Positions 1 through 8,081 of a DNA stretch of 33,158 bases are shown here, one piece after another (positions within the stretch are counted from its first letter, which is position 1; every line of letters begins with the position of its first letter). The DNA comes from Lachnospiraceae bacterium. Its GTDB lineage: Bacteria; Bacillota; Clostridia; Lachnospirales; Lachnospiraceae. Both the position numbers and the translations under genes were made by a program. Below the pieces are notes generated by a model that was given only the letters and a program-made list of their open reading frames with translations, did not search any database and was not told where the DNA came from. The DNA is taken from the NCBI GenBank assembly GCA_029067205.1, contig JAIEEY010000377.1:1-33158 (forward strand). Reading direction: 5' to 3'.

Positions 1-63
1 GAAATACCCCATAGGAATATCATCGAATTAGCAAAATTTTATGAAGTATCAACGGATTATACA
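1..63 (+). pseudogene. C-terminal scrap of an XRE-family helix-turn-helix regulator
   Basis: Frame 1 of the plus strand reads EIPHRNIIELAKFYEVSTDY, which matches the last part of a Cro/CI-type HTH domain (pattern I-P-x-x-x-I-I-x-L-A-x-F-Y-x-V-S-x-D-Y). In an intact regulator this is normally followed by L-x-G. Here the reading frame instead continues directly into unrelated coding sequence. The N-terminal part would lie before the window. I infer a truncated regulator joined to another relic, because the typical L-x-G ending is absent and neighbouring sequence is also broken. An intact fusion cannot be excluded since the 5' end is outside the window. Confidence 0.45.
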
Positions 64-384
64 AAGTTTCAGGGAGAAGCTGCCTCCGATTACCGGAATC
101 GCCCAGAAGGCTGGAGGATTGAATTCAAAATAAAGTTCAGCAGCCTGCGCATTGAAATGACAATTAATGACCCCAGAAAATTCAAAGTCTATAAAGATGT
201 AATTACCTTGACGGTACGACATCTAAACGCTGGATTCCCATGGGCAAGTCGATCTCGAACCTTTACCGGTATGCCGGAAGATATCAAAAGCTGCAGACAG
301 ACGGTTTCTTGATTCCCTGCGGAACATCATTCCACAAAAAAGCATCGAAAAAGAGAGCAATGACATCTGCGGACACAGGACGCT
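64..384 (+). pseudogene. Frameshifted remnant of an uncharacterised gene
   Basis: Frame 1 contains LRIEMTINDPRKFKVYKDV (about 145-201) and then drifts into a nonsense-looking tail stopping at 310. Frame 3 picks up immediately afterwards with SKRWIPMGKSISNLYRYAG (about 222-278) and runs to a stop at about 384. Together these two blocks resemble, from memory, a widespread uncharacterised bacterial family. Its C-terminal part has an L-R-(I/V)-E-x-T-(I/L)-N segment, then F-K-V-(Y/F), then W-x-P-M-x-K-S-(I/V)-x-x-L-Y-R-x-A. The two blocks lie in different frames, with the switch near 198-215, so the gene is broken. No function is assigned. Confidence in the frameshift is moderate; family identity is weaker. 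Confidence 0.4.
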
Positions 385-394
385 GAAAGGAAAA

Positions 395-681
395 ACCAGC
401 TTACCCAGAATTAGCAGCAGAAACACCTCATTCTCGTCGCAATAATATCCAAAGTATCTTTCCCTCAATGCGCAGCAGCAGATATTTCCTGCACGCTTCC
501 CCATATCTTCCAGCAGCTTATCCAGTACTGGGAACAGCATTTGTTCCGAAATTGGTTTTACCAGATACTGTGACGCCTCCACGCCAAAGGCATCCGGCGT
601 GTGCTCCCTAGACATGGTGAGGAAAATGATCCTCCCCTTGCTGCCCATGCCGCGCAGCTCCTGTGCCGCCGCAATTCTTTT
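395..681 (-). pseudogene. Receiver-domain fragment of a LytTR-type response regulator
   Basis: Reading leftward from about 681, the frame gives KRIAAAQELRGMGSKGRIIF, then LTMSREHTPDAFGVEASQYL, then VKPISEQMLFPVLDKLL. This is the back half of a CheY-like receiver. I-I-F-L-T carries the conserved switch Thr/Ser position, A-F-x-V-x-A-x-x-Y-L matches beta-4/beta-5, and V-K-P-I is the conserved Lys-Pro. The first half with the phosphorylated Asp is missing. The C-terminal side decays after about residue 90 into hydrophobic sequence with no recognisable LytTR DNA-binding core. It cannot act as a regulator. It converges with the plus-strand relics, so the whole left end looks degraded. Confidence 0.6.
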
Positions 682-764
682 GTATTATACTAAAATATCT
701 GTTGAAAAAATACATTTGGTACGAATCGCAGTTTTTCAGGTATGGACTGCAAAATGAGATTGCA

Positions 765-1757
765 TCAGAGATCGAGGATTCGTTCTCTTGCAGTTTTTTC
801 CTGTGCTGGTGTATTTTTCTTTGCAATCTTACCAAATACTGCGTTGAAATACTCGTCTATCCATACAAAGGGATTGTGGATACCAGCAAGCTCCCACGGC
901 TCCGAGGGTACGATCGCTACATTATAACCGTTCACAGAAGCTGCCCCTGAAAATTCCTCAAAGCTTGCAAGCATATAAAGAACGATATCCTGTATCCCCT
1001 CCTCCATGTCAAACCCCGTGAACTCTGCCTGAATATGCTCTGTCTGACAGATTCCCTGACAAACATAGATATCCAGACCGCCCCGATAACCATACTTTTC
1101 TCCGTCAATCGTATAGATGTAGGAAAACAGGTGCAGATTCCTTCCGTCCTCCGTTTGATAATCGTAAAAAGCCAGATCCGAAATCTGCCCAGCATAGTTT
1201 TTCCCTACATAATCCTGAATCTTCTGCTGACTGTGCTCCCAGTCTGACAGCGTCGATTCGCCTGTCTGATCCTTGTCGCGAATCATACAGACCACATTCA
1301 TGCCATCGCCTAACAGGGAGCAAGTTGCATAGACACCACCTGATTCCAGTAATCCCACGCTCCATCCGTCAGGTATTCCAAAGCGGTACTCCGGCGTTTT
1401 TATCCCGTTTATGCCTGTCCGCTTTTTGACATAGACATTCCGTTTAATCTGAAGATGCATCTGGGGATAGATCAGATCAGGATTGGCGATCATATCTGCA
1501 TTTTGCTCGGCAAGCTGCAGATAATAATCACTGGTTCCTAACAGCCTTTCTGAAATGTTCCATAAGCTATCGCCCTCACAGACCTCATATTCGCCAAGGT
1601 TCTGCGTAACCACCACATAGTCATCCTGCTCTTCCGGCGGTACTTCATACCGCGTTTTATACGATGATTCCCCATACGCCTGTACCATGATCGGATTCGC
1701 CAATGCAAGCAGACCAATGAGAACTCCCATCACTGTTTTTCCCTGAAATAATCTCAT
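765..1757 (-). CDS. Secreted LysM-domain protein
   Basis: A 330-residue exported protein. Residues 1-27 form a signal peptide (basic start, hydrophobic core, cleavage likely after V-Q-A). Residues about 56-105 form one LysM module (EYEVCEGDSLWNISERLLG, then N-P-D-L-I-Y-P-Q-M), which in known families binds N-acetylglucosamine-containing polymers such as peptidoglycan. The remaining 220 residues (FGIPDGWSVGLLESGG onwards) form a second domain I cannot name. No catalytic residues of a known hydrolase are visible, so it may be a wall-binding or sensory protein. It lies 47 nt after the kinase-like gene on the same strand and is probably the last gene of a three-gene unit. The C-terminus is Lys/Arg-rich. 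Confidence 0.75.
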   Translation of the reverse strand: MRLFQGKTVMGVLIGLLALANPIMVQAYGESSYKTRYEVPPEEQDDYVVVTQNLGEYEVCEGDSLWNISERLLGTSDYYLQLAEQNADMIANPDLIYPQMHLQIKRNVYVKKRTGINGIKTPEYRFGIPDGWSVGLLESGGVYATCSLLGDGMNVVCMIRDKDQTGESTLSDWEHSQQKIQDYVGKNYAGQISDLAFYDYQTEDGRNLHLFSYIYTIDGEKYGYRGGLDIYVCQGICQTEHIQAEFTGFDMEEGIQDIVLYMLASFEEFSGAASVNGYNVAIVPSEPWELAGIHNPFVWIDEYFNAVFGKIAKKNTPAQEKTARERILDL

Positions 1758-1804
1758 ACATTCATACCCTTTATTGCTGTCTGTAACGATTCACATTCTC
1801 ACTG

Positions 1805-2398
1805 CTATATGTGTCTTTTATCGATATATTCTGTCAACAGCGCAACAGTCCCGTCAATCCCCAATTTACTGCTGTTGATGCAAAGGTCATAATTTCTGGA
1901 ATCGCCCCATTTTCCGTCACAGTGATCGTTATGATAACGTTTGCGCTTCATATCCTTCTCGCGTATTTTCCACACAGCCTGATCCTTTGACAGTTGATAC
2001 AGTCTCATAATACGCTCAATCTTCTTGTCCATATCACCAAGAACAAAGATTGAAATCATGCTGTCGCATTCTTTTAAAATCGTCTCACTGCACCTGCCCA
2101 CAACAACAAAAGACTCGCCTGACGACGCTTTATTCTTCAGATAGTCAAACTGAAGCAGATACAGGTTCTCCTCCGGCGAACTGCTGTAACCGCGCACTGT
2201 TCGCGATGCAAGTCTGCTTCTGTGTTTCTCGTCTAGTCCCCGCAAGTTCCGCATGTCCAGATGCTTCTCCGCAGCAATCTCATCCAGCAGATTGTGGTCA
2301 AACAGCTGGATTCCATAGTGTTTTGAGAGCCGCTCCGCGATTTCGTGACCTCCGCTGCCATATTCCCTGCCCACAGAGATAATTAATTGTTTTTCCAT
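1805..2398 (-). CDS. Cytidylate-kinase-like P-loop protein
   Basis: 197 residues. The N-terminus LIISVGREYGSGGHEIAERL has the G-R-x-Y-G-S-G-G glycine loop typical of the cytidylate-kinase-like family (Pfam Cytidylate_kin2). That family replaces the classic G-x-x-x-x-G-K-(S/T) loop. VVVGRCSE near residue 100 and the R-x-x-R basic stretch KDMKRKRYHNDH look like the nucleotide-binding and lid regions. These proteins are distinct from the housekeeping Cmk, are common in Clostridia, and their substrate is generally not established. It begins 15 nt after the permease gene and precedes the LysM gene, which suggests co-transcription. Kinase activity is inferred from the family. Confidence 0.8.
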   Translation of the reverse strand: MEKQLIISVGREYGSGGHEIAERLSKHYGIQLFDHNLLDEIAAEKHLDMRNLRGLDEKHRSRLASRTVRGYSSSPEENLYLLQFDYLKNKASSGESFVVVGRCSETILKECDSMISIFVLGDMDKKIERIMRLYQLSKDQAVWKIREKDMKRKRYHNDHCDGKWGDSRNYDLCINSSKLGIDGTVALLTEYIDKRHI

Positions 2399-2413
2399 CA
2401 GCTTCGCCTCCCT

Positions 2414-3769
2414 TTATAAATACCTGACATATATGATGAGCATAGCGATCAGCACTACCATGACCGTTGCCGGCATCATTTTCCTGCAGTACTGTCCCCA
2501 CTTGATCATGTATCCTTCCCTCGCCGCCGTCGCAATACCGACAACATTTGCAGATGCCCCGATCGGTGTGGCACTTCCGCCGATATCCGTTCCCATCGCC
2601 AGCGTCCATGCAAGCATGGACAGATCCACGCCATACGTAACAGACAGACTCTTGATGATCGGTATCATCGTCGTCGCAAAAGGAATATTGTCAACAAACG
2701 CACTGGCAATCGCTGAAAGCCATATAATGATCGCTACCATGACCATGACATTACCACCGCTGATTTTGCCGATAAATGCCGCCATGATCTCCAGTATTCC
2801 CGTCTGTTCCAGACCACCGATCACGACAAACAATCCGATAAAAAACAACAGTGTCTTATAATCCACTTTCTTCAATAATGAAACCGCATACTTCCATGAC
2901 GTTGCCAGCGTCGCAACTGCCACGATCACTCCAATCGCAGATACCGTAAGCCCCGTCTGTGCGTGTGTGACCAGCAATACAATTGCGACTGCAAAAATCA
3001 CACTGCTTATGATAAATCCTTTCTTATCCGTGATCGTTGACTCCGGACTTGGCAGACTACTGTAGTCAATTGTCTCTGCTGCCCCTGCTTTCAACTCTTT
3101 GCGAAAGAGCAAATAAAAGTAGATCAACACCGCGATCAGCGATATACCTGCGATCAGGCCTGTATTTGTCACAAAATCCGTAAACGAATATCCAAGTGAT
3201 GTGCCGATGATTATGTTTGGCGGATCCCCGCACATCGTAGCCGAACCACCCAGATTAGCACAGAATATCTCGGACAAGATCATCGGAACCGGATTGAACT
3301 TCAACAATTGTGACAGCTCGATCGTGACTGCTGCCAGAAACAAAATAACCGTGATACTGTCAATGAACATCGCCAGCACGGTTGACAAGACCATAAATGT
3401 GATAAACAGCGGTATCACCTGATACTTTACAAGCTTGGCAATACGCATACACAGCCATCGGAAAAACCCTACCCTTGCCATGCCTTCCACCATCACCATC
3501 ATCCCAAAGATAAACAGAATCGTCTCCCAGTTGATACCGGCACTGCTCTCTCCCGACTCCCCGGACAGATACCAGAAATCTGCCGTGATGATACTCTTTA
3601 AATTGATTGTTTCGATCACTGCTGTCATACTGTGCATTCCTATGCCAAATACAAAAAGGATCGTCAACAGGGCACACACCAGCGATACGATATGTCTCTC
3701 CACAATTTCAGTTACAATAAAAACAAACATTGCAATAAAGATGATTACCGCAAAGACCTGCGCTAACAT
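2414..3769 (-). CDS. SLC13 / ArsB-NhaD-type ion permease
   Basis: 451 residues, almost entirely hydrophobic with about eleven membrane segments, the usual length for the ion-transporter superfamily (Pfam CitMHS). Two family hallmarks are visible. The first half-repeat has NLGGSATMCGDPPNIIIGTS and the second has GTDIGGSATPIGASANVVGI. These are the two inverted-topology N-x-G-G-S-A-T-x-x-G-x-x-x-N loops that line the substrate path. FVDNIPFATTMIPII is also typical. The substrate cannot be read from sequence; Na+/H+ exchange, dicarboxylate, arsenite or sulfate are all seen in relatives. The start has an AAGGGA ribosome site. A perfect inverted repeat overlapping a TATAAT lies just upstream, so it may have its own regulated promoter. 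Confidence 0.85.
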   Translation of the reverse strand: MLAQVFAVIIFIAMFVFIVTEIVERHIVSLVCALLTILFVFGIGMHSMTAVIETINLKSIITADFWYLSGESGESSAGINWETILFIFGMMVMVEGMARVGFFRWLCMRIAKLVKYQVIPLFITFMVLSTVLAMFIDSITVILFLAAVTIELSQLLKFNPVPMILSEIFCANLGGSATMCGDPPNIIIGTSLGYSFTDFVTNTGLIAGISLIAVLIYFYLLFRKELKAGAAETIDYSSLPSPESTITDKKGFIISSVIFAVAIVLLVTHAQTGLTVSAIGVIVAVATLATSWKYAVSLLKKVDYKTLLFFIGLFVVIGGLEQTGILEIMAAFIGKISGGNVMVMVAIIIWLSAIASAFVDNIPFATTMIPIIKSLSVTYGVDLSMLAWTLAMGTDIGGSATPIGASANVVGIATAAREGYMIKWGQYCRKMMPATVMVVLIAMLIIYVRYL

Positions 3770-3786
3770 ATAAATCCCTTCTTTCT

Positions 3787-3820
3787 AACATTATAATATA
3801 TGTAACGGATAATGTTAGTT
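3787..3820 (-). promoter_or_regulatory. Inverted repeat overlapping a putative promoter for the permease operon
   Basis: Arms ctaacattat (3787-3796) and ataatgttag (3811-3820) are perfect 10-bp inverted complements around a 14-nt centre. On the minus strand a TATAAT hexamer (ATATTATAATG) overlaps the downstream arm, about 20-30 nt before the permease start codon. The upstream arm overlaps the stop codon of the preceding small gene. No T-run follows the downstream arm, so it is a poor terminator. A dimeric repressor operator sitting on the -10 box is the simplest reading. The -35 is weak. Confidence 0.45.
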
Positions 3821-4192
3821 TCGTTTTTTTCCATCCGACTGATGCATATAATCCATGACCAGTTCATCTGATGTATGCCAAAGGGATTGTCCTGTCTCCA
3901 AATGTCCAAAAGAATTTCCCGTGAACAGGAATATATGGTTAGAACACAATAAGTACAGCAAAGGATCCAGTTCTATTGACTGCTGTGCCATCCCACTGCA
4001 CTCATTAAACATTTCTGTCATGCATGCCGCAACATCATTGATATCCGTCCGAAACAGTCCAGAGCAAATGGCGGAGTTTTCCATGCAGCTGCGCAATAGG
4101 AAGGTCTCTGCCACTTTATCATGATACACTCCAGTCAGCAGCAATACTGTCACCAATATCAGGCTGAGAATCCTGTATTTTCTCTTATGCAC
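3815..4192 (-). CDS. Small exported or membrane-anchored protein of unknown function
   Basis: 125 residues starting at GTG with an AAGGA site six bases upstream. Residues 1-24 (K-R-K-Y-R then ILSLILVTVLLLTGVYHD) form a signal anchor or uncleaved signal peptide. The rest has five cysteines (in RSCMENSAIC, AACMTEMF, NECSG and LLCSN), which could pair outside the cell. I recognise no family. An extended -10 promoter lies directly upstream, so it probably begins its own transcript. Its stop codon lies inside the inverted repeat in front of the permease gene. Confidence 0.5.
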   Translation of the reverse strand: MHKRKYRILSLILVTVLLLTGVYHDKVAETFLLRSCMENSAICSGLFRTDINDVAACMTEMFNECSGMAQQSIELDPLLYLLCSNHIFLFTGNSFGHLETGQSLWHTSDELVMDYMHQSDGKKRN

Positions 4193-4226
4193 TATAATTC
4201 CTTCTTCCCAATCGTAAACCGACGTA

Positions 4227-4235
4227 ATTATAGCA
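4227..4235 (-). promoter_or_regulatory. Extended -10 promoter element for the small exported protein
   Basis: On the minus strand this reads TGCTATAAT, a perfect extended -10 (TG-N-TATAAT) placed 35 nt before the GTG start, giving a leader of roughly 28 nt. A TTGAAA hexamer lies only 12 nt upstream, too close for a standard -35, and the 17-nt position holds TCCCTT. The extended -10 would compensate. Confidence 0.5.
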
Positions 4236-4266
4236 CACTTTTATTTTCAAGGGAAGATGATATTTT

Positions 4267-5226
4267 TTAATCTATTTTCTTTCCCCTCACACGCTCCAAA
4301 TAATCCCACACACCTGCATCCTTTCCAAGCCAGAGATTGTCCTGTAAGTCTTCACACGCAAGGATCTCTCCCGCATTTCCCGACTGCCCATACCAATCCC
4401 AGAATTCCGAATCTGTCCGATATGGCATCAGGTCTGCACTCTCAAAATACGCAAAAAAGCTATTATTGACCGGAAGGTCATTGACTACCTTGCTGGGTTT
4501 TGGATCATAGGAAATCCCGATCACAAAATTTTTCTCCTCGTCCATATAAAAAAACGGCGTAAACAAATAAGATTCCGCAGCCTCCTCATCCTCGTTCAAA
4601 AACCACATCAAAAAGGTCTCCCTGGTGTCCTCATCGTTTATAATCAGATCACCATAAGCTCCCTCCGCTTCCACCTGTTCACACCATAGCCCCATAAAAT
4701 CATCATTCATCTCAAATATGTCCGAGAGCACATACTGTTCACCCGTCATCAGATTGACATTGACACTTCGCTGTGTTTTATGTACATAGTTGACCGGCGA
4801 TATCGGCGCATATGTTTCCTGAAAATGCACACTCATCAGATATTGACTGTGAAATGGCACTTCGCAGCGCACATCACTGCTGTAGATCTTGTATTTCTTT
4901 TGCAGCTCTTTGACTTCCTCATTCGGAAAAAGATGCCAGAAATTTACTTTTTCCATCGCTGTGTCATACAAAAGCTTGTTGACTGCATCAGTCTGTTCCT
5001 CCCCAATCCCTGATAAAACCGGATACTCTACCGTGATCACATCCCAGTAATCATACTGATCCGAATACTCCACATAATACTGTTCTTTCTGTGCAATATA
5101 GTCCTGATAGCCTTTTGGTGTCCGACCTTGACAAACAAAATATCCTCCTGCCGCAAGCGCAAGAATCCCTATTGCTGCACCAATCGAGATTCCAATCCAC
5201 GTGTTTTTCTTTTGTCCCGTTTTCAT
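4267..5226 (-). CDS. Membrane-anchored RsiV-like protein (DUF4163/DUF3298 type)
   Basis: 319 residues. A short basic N-terminus is followed by one membrane helix (about 10-33, GISIGAAIGILALAAGGYFV), with the rest outside the cell. The extracellular part contains VNVNLMTGEQYVLSDIF around residue 155, typical of the DUF3298 fold found in the anti-sigma factor RsiV and in many stand-alone exported proteins. YWDVITVEYPVLSG in the first part fits the companion DUF4163. No sigma-factor gene is adjacent and no cytoplasmic anti-sigma domain precedes the helix, so a role in sigma control is not supported. It may simply be a cell-surface protein, since RsiV itself binds lysozyme. Direct repeats lie upstream. 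Confidence 0.6.
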   Translation of the reverse strand: MKTGQKKNTWIGISIGAAIGILALAAGGYFVCQGRTPKGYQDYIAQKEQYYVEYSDQYDYWDVITVEYPVLSGIGEEQTDAVNKLLYDTAMEKVNFWHLFPNEEVKELQKKYKIYSSDVRCEVPFHSQYLMSVHFQETYAPISPVNYVHKTQRSVNVNLMTGEQYVLSDIFEMNDDFMGLWCEQVEAEGAYGDLIINDEDTRETFLMWFLNEDEEAAESYLFTPFFYMDEEKNFVIGISYDPKPSKVVNDLPVNNSFFAYFESADLMPYRTDSEFWDWYGQSGNAGEILACEDLQDNLWLGKDAGVWDYLERVRGKKID

Positions 5227-5276
5227 GCTCCATCCCCCATAGTTTACTTAAATATGTAACTATTTTACTTGAAAAG

Positions 5277-5317
5277 TGCATCAAACTTGTATCGGAATTG
5301 CATCAAAGTTGCATCAT
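5277..5317. repeat. Helically phased short direct repeats upstream of the RsiV-like gene
   Basis: tgcatcaaacttg at 5277-5289 and tgcatcaaagttg at 5299-5311 match at 12 of 13 positions. A third partial copy, tgcatcat, starts at 5310. The copy starts are 22 and 11 bp apart, which is two turns and one turn of DNA. They lie 50-90 bp before the RsiV-like start codon, so they could be operator sites placed on one face of the helix. Confidence 0.4.
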
Positions 5318-5400
5318 ATTACATATCAATGTTATGTGGTAAACCGTATTTTTCTACAGCTCCTTATTACTCTTCTTTTGTGATGGGAACCACCCACAAT

Positions 5401-5428
5401 AAAAAGCCTGACATTTGCCAGGCTTTTT
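5401..5428 (-). terminator. Rho-independent terminator of glnN (bidirectional)
   Basis: A perfect 10-bp stem (aaaaagcctg / caggcttttt) with an 8-nt loop, preceded by A-runs and followed by T-runs, so it can work in both directions. It lies about 60 nt after the glnN stop codon and has no plus-strand gene to serve, so glnN is its likely client. Confidence 0.85.
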
Positions 5429-5487
5429 TGTTTATCAATGCACACGTCGATGCAGAGGAAACATGCCACTGGAGCGGCGCATTCTAA

Positions 5488-7599
5488 TTATACTTCAAAC
5501 ATCAGTTCTCCATATGTAGGAATCGGCCATATCGTGCTGTCCACGATCATCTCAAGTTTATCAATTGGTGCGCGCAGTGCGTCCATAGCCGCCTTAACAG
5601 TATCCTTATAATAGAAAGCCAGCTCCTTTACATCAGCAATCTTAGATGCGCCTATCTCCACAGACTTCAGGGTGTTGAGCGCTTTCTTAGCCTCTGCCAG
5701 AAGCGCATCTACCTCGGTCAGCATTTCTATCTGCGCTTCTGCACCAGCACCAGCCTCCTTGATCGCGATCACACAATTAGCAAGATCGCCTGCATAAGAA
5801 GCCACCGCCGGAATGATATCCTTTCCAGCCATGTCAATCATCGTGAGCGCCTCGATATTGATCGTCTTCGCATAGGTCTCGTAAATAATCTCCTCGCGTG
5901 ACTCAAGCTCCACCTTCGTAAAAATACCAAACTTTTCAAACAAAGCAACTGCCTTATCTGTCGTGATTGTCGAAGCCGCCTCGATCATGGATTTAATATT
6001 CGGAAGCCCACGTCTCTCTGCCTCGGCAACCCACTCGTCTGAATAACCATCACCGTTAAAGATAATTCTCTGATGCTTTGTCAAATACTCCTTAATGATA
6101 TCATGTACTTCCAAGTCAAAATCTTCTGCCTTCTCCAGCCTGTCAGCCGCCTCACAGAATGCCTCCGCAACGATTGCATTCAATGTGGTATTGGGGCTTG
6201 CAATCGAGTCTGCAGAACCAACCATACGGAACTCAAACTTATTTCCTGTAAACGCAAACGGTGAAGTTCTGTTTCTGTCTGTCGCGTCCTTCTCGAAATC
6301 GGGAAGTGTGGATACACCTGTCTCAAGCTTACCGCCCTGCTTTACCTTCGCTGCATCTCCTGTCTCTACAAGCTGTTTCACAACATCCTCAAGCTGGTCT
6401 CCGAGAAAAACAGAAATAATTGCCGGAGGCGCCTCATTCGCACCAAGCCTATGGTCATTTCCCACGTCAGAAGCCGACTGACGAAGCAGGTCTCCATGCC
6501 GATCCACTGCCCGCAGAATGCATGACAGCACCAGTAAAAACTGAATGTTCTTGTTCGGTGTATCGCCTGGATCAAGCAGATTTTCACCATTGTCTGTCGT
6601 GATGGACCAGTTGTTGTGCTTACCGGAACCGTTGACACCTGCATAAGGCTTCTCATGAAGCAGACATCTCAGATCATGCTTATATGCAACGCGCTTCATC
6701 GCCTCCATTACCAGCTGATTGTGGTCTACCGCGATATTTGCCGTCTCATAGATCGGTGCCAGCTCATGCTGTGCAGGAGCAACCTCATTGTGCTGTGTCT
6801 TTGCCGTAACGCCAAGTTTCCAGAGCTCTTCATTCAAATCCTTCATGTATGCGCCAACGCGCTCTTTGATTACACCGAAATAGTGATCCTCCATCTCCTG
6901 TCCCTTCGGAGCAGGTGCGCCAAAAAGTGTGCGGCCTGCAAACATCAAGTCCTTTCTCTGCAGATAGAGATCCTTATCTACCAGGAAATACTCCTGTTCT
7001 GGTCCAACAGAAGCCGTAACCTTTGTAGCCCCTGTGTTTCCAAACAATTTTACAATACGAAGCGCCTGCTCGCTCAATGCCTCCATGGAACGCAGAAGCG
7101 GTGTCTTCTTGTCAAGCGCTTCTCCTGTATAAGAACAGAATGCTGTCGGAATACAGAGAATTACGCCACATCCAGATTCCTTCAAAAATGCCGGTGATGT
7201 GATATCCCACGCCGTATAACCTCTTGCCTCAAATGTCGCGCGAAGACCGCCTGACGGAAATGAGGAAGCATCCGGCTCACCTTTAATCAATTCTTTTCCA
7301 GAGAATTCCATCAGCATTCTTCCCTCTGAATCAGGGTGTGACACGAAGGAATCATGCTTTTCAGCCGTGATGCCTGTCAGCGGCTGAAACCAGTGCGTAA
7401 AGTGCGTCGCGCCGTTCTCCACAGCCCAGTCCTTCATCGCCTTTGCAACGACATCTGCAGTAGTCATGGAAAGCTCTCCGCCATGATCCATGACTCTCTT
7501 TACTTCCAGAAATACTTTCTTGGTAAGTCTCTCCTTCATCTTCTCAACGGTAAAGACTTTCTCACCAAAGATTTTTTCCACGTTTAATGCTTCACTCAT
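5488..7599 (-). CDS. glnN: Glutamine synthetase type III
   Basis: Makes glutamine from glutamate, ammonia and ATP in the cytoplasm. About 703 residues, the size of GSIII rather than the roughly 450-residue GlnA. GSIII hallmarks include VGPEQEYFLVD (metal-binding glutamate), NGSGKHNNWSI (ATP/glutamate site) and TSPFAFTGNKFEFRMVGS. The start is set at MSEALN because GAGGAAA lies six bases before it; an in-frame ATG 21 nt further upstream has no ribosome site. It stands as a single gene between a terminator and a strong hairpin 93 nt upstream, which may attenuate it. No glnR or ammonium transporter gene is nearby. Nothing looks damaged. Confidence 0.97.
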   Translation of the reverse strand: MSEALNVEKIFGEKVFTVEKMKERLTKKVFLEVKRVMDHGGELSMTTADVVAKAMKDWAVENGATHFTHWFQPLTGITAEKHDSFVSHPDSEGRMLMEFSGKELIKGEPDASSFPSGGLRATFEARGYTAWDITSPAFLKESGCGVILCIPTAFCSYTGEALDKKTPLLRSMEALSEQALRIVKLFGNTGATKVTASVGPEQEYFLVDKDLYLQRKDLMFAGRTLFGAPAPKGQEMEDHYFGVIKERVGAYMKDLNEELWKLGVTAKTQHNEVAPAQHELAPIYETANIAVDHNQLVMEAMKRVAYKHDLRCLLHEKPYAGVNGSGKHNNWSITTDNGENLLDPGDTPNKNIQFLLVLSCILRAVDRHGDLLRQSASDVGNDHRLGANEAPPAIISVFLGDQLEDVVKQLVETGDAAKVKQGGKLETGVSTLPDFEKDATDRNRTSPFAFTGNKFEFRMVGSADSIASPNTTLNAIVAEAFCEAADRLEKAEDFDLEVHDIIKEYLTKHQRIIFNGDGYSDEWVAEAERRGLPNIKSMIEAASTITTDKAVALFEKFGIFTKVELESREEIIYETYAKTINIEALTMIDMAGKDIIPAVASYAGDLANCVIAIKEAGAGAEAQIEMLTEVDALLAEAKKALNTLKSVEIGASKIADVKELAFYYKDTVKAAMDALRAPIDKLEMIVDSTIWPIPTYGELMFEV

Positions 7600-7691
7600 A
7601 TTGATTTCCTCACTTTCCATTGATCATGACGTCCTACTGCTTTTTGTATCATAAACTGCATTTATTGTGCGTTATAGTGTTTGTCTATCTA

Positions 7692-7732
7692 CAAAAAAAG
7701 TTCCAAAAAAAGAGATTATTCTTTTTTGGAAC
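7692..7732 (-). terminator. Strong intrinsic terminator or attenuator before glnN
   Basis: Read leftward, GTTCCAAAAAAGA pairs with TCTTTTTTTGGAAC (one bulged base) and is followed by a run of seven T. This is a good intrinsic terminator for minus-strand RNA. It sits 93 nt before glnN but about 350 nt after the trhP stop. It could therefore end the trmR-trhP transcript or attenuate a glnN transcript started between 7733 and 8081. Confidence 0.7.
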
Positions 7733-8081
7733 ACCTTCGTTCGCGATATCATGATATATAATTTTGATTCTTTAATCTTATGAATTTCATTTTTCTGTGC
7801 CTGAATCCTTTTACTTTTTTACAATAATATATCTCATCCAAAAAATCAAGACTTTCCTGAAAACTTTTCCACTCTTTCCCGCCTTTTCTGCATTTTGTAT
7901 AGATACCTTTACCAAGAAAGCCCGTTTTTCGTTAATTTATACCACACAAATATTTAATCCATTTCTTTTTATTGTGCTCCCAATACAGCAATAACTTCTT
8001 TTTCTGCAACTCCTAACCTGCACAGCAAGTGCACAACCCCAGCGCTGAATCTTCTTCAATTCTATATCTCTTTTTATATGG
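7733..8081. other. Intergenic region between trhP and glnN
   Basis: About 350 nt of AT-rich sequence with no convincing gene. It contains a perfect 12-bp palindrome (atatcatgatat, 7746-7757) next to the hairpin. On the minus strand it also contains TGGTATAAATT (about 7937-7947), a possible -10 with no good -35. It could hold the glnN promoter and a long structured leader. Confidence 0.4.

Noticed and set aside
223-394. Continuation of the response-regulator frame as a LytTR domain
   Set aside because: No DNA-binding core pattern could be found in any minus frame, and the region is occupied by plus-strand relic blocks.
6095-6481. Plus-strand open frame of 128 codons inside glnN
   Set aside because: It lies opposite conserved GSIII sequence and has no recognisable motif; it is an antisense shadow.
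6616-7197. Plus-strand open frame of 193 codons inside glnN
   Set aside because: Opposite to conserved GSIII motifs; the Cys/Leu-rich composition is that of a shadow.
7746-7757. Perfect 12-bp palindrome atatcatgatat
   Set aside because: Such AT-rich palindromes occur by chance in this composition; kept only as a note in the intergenic entry.
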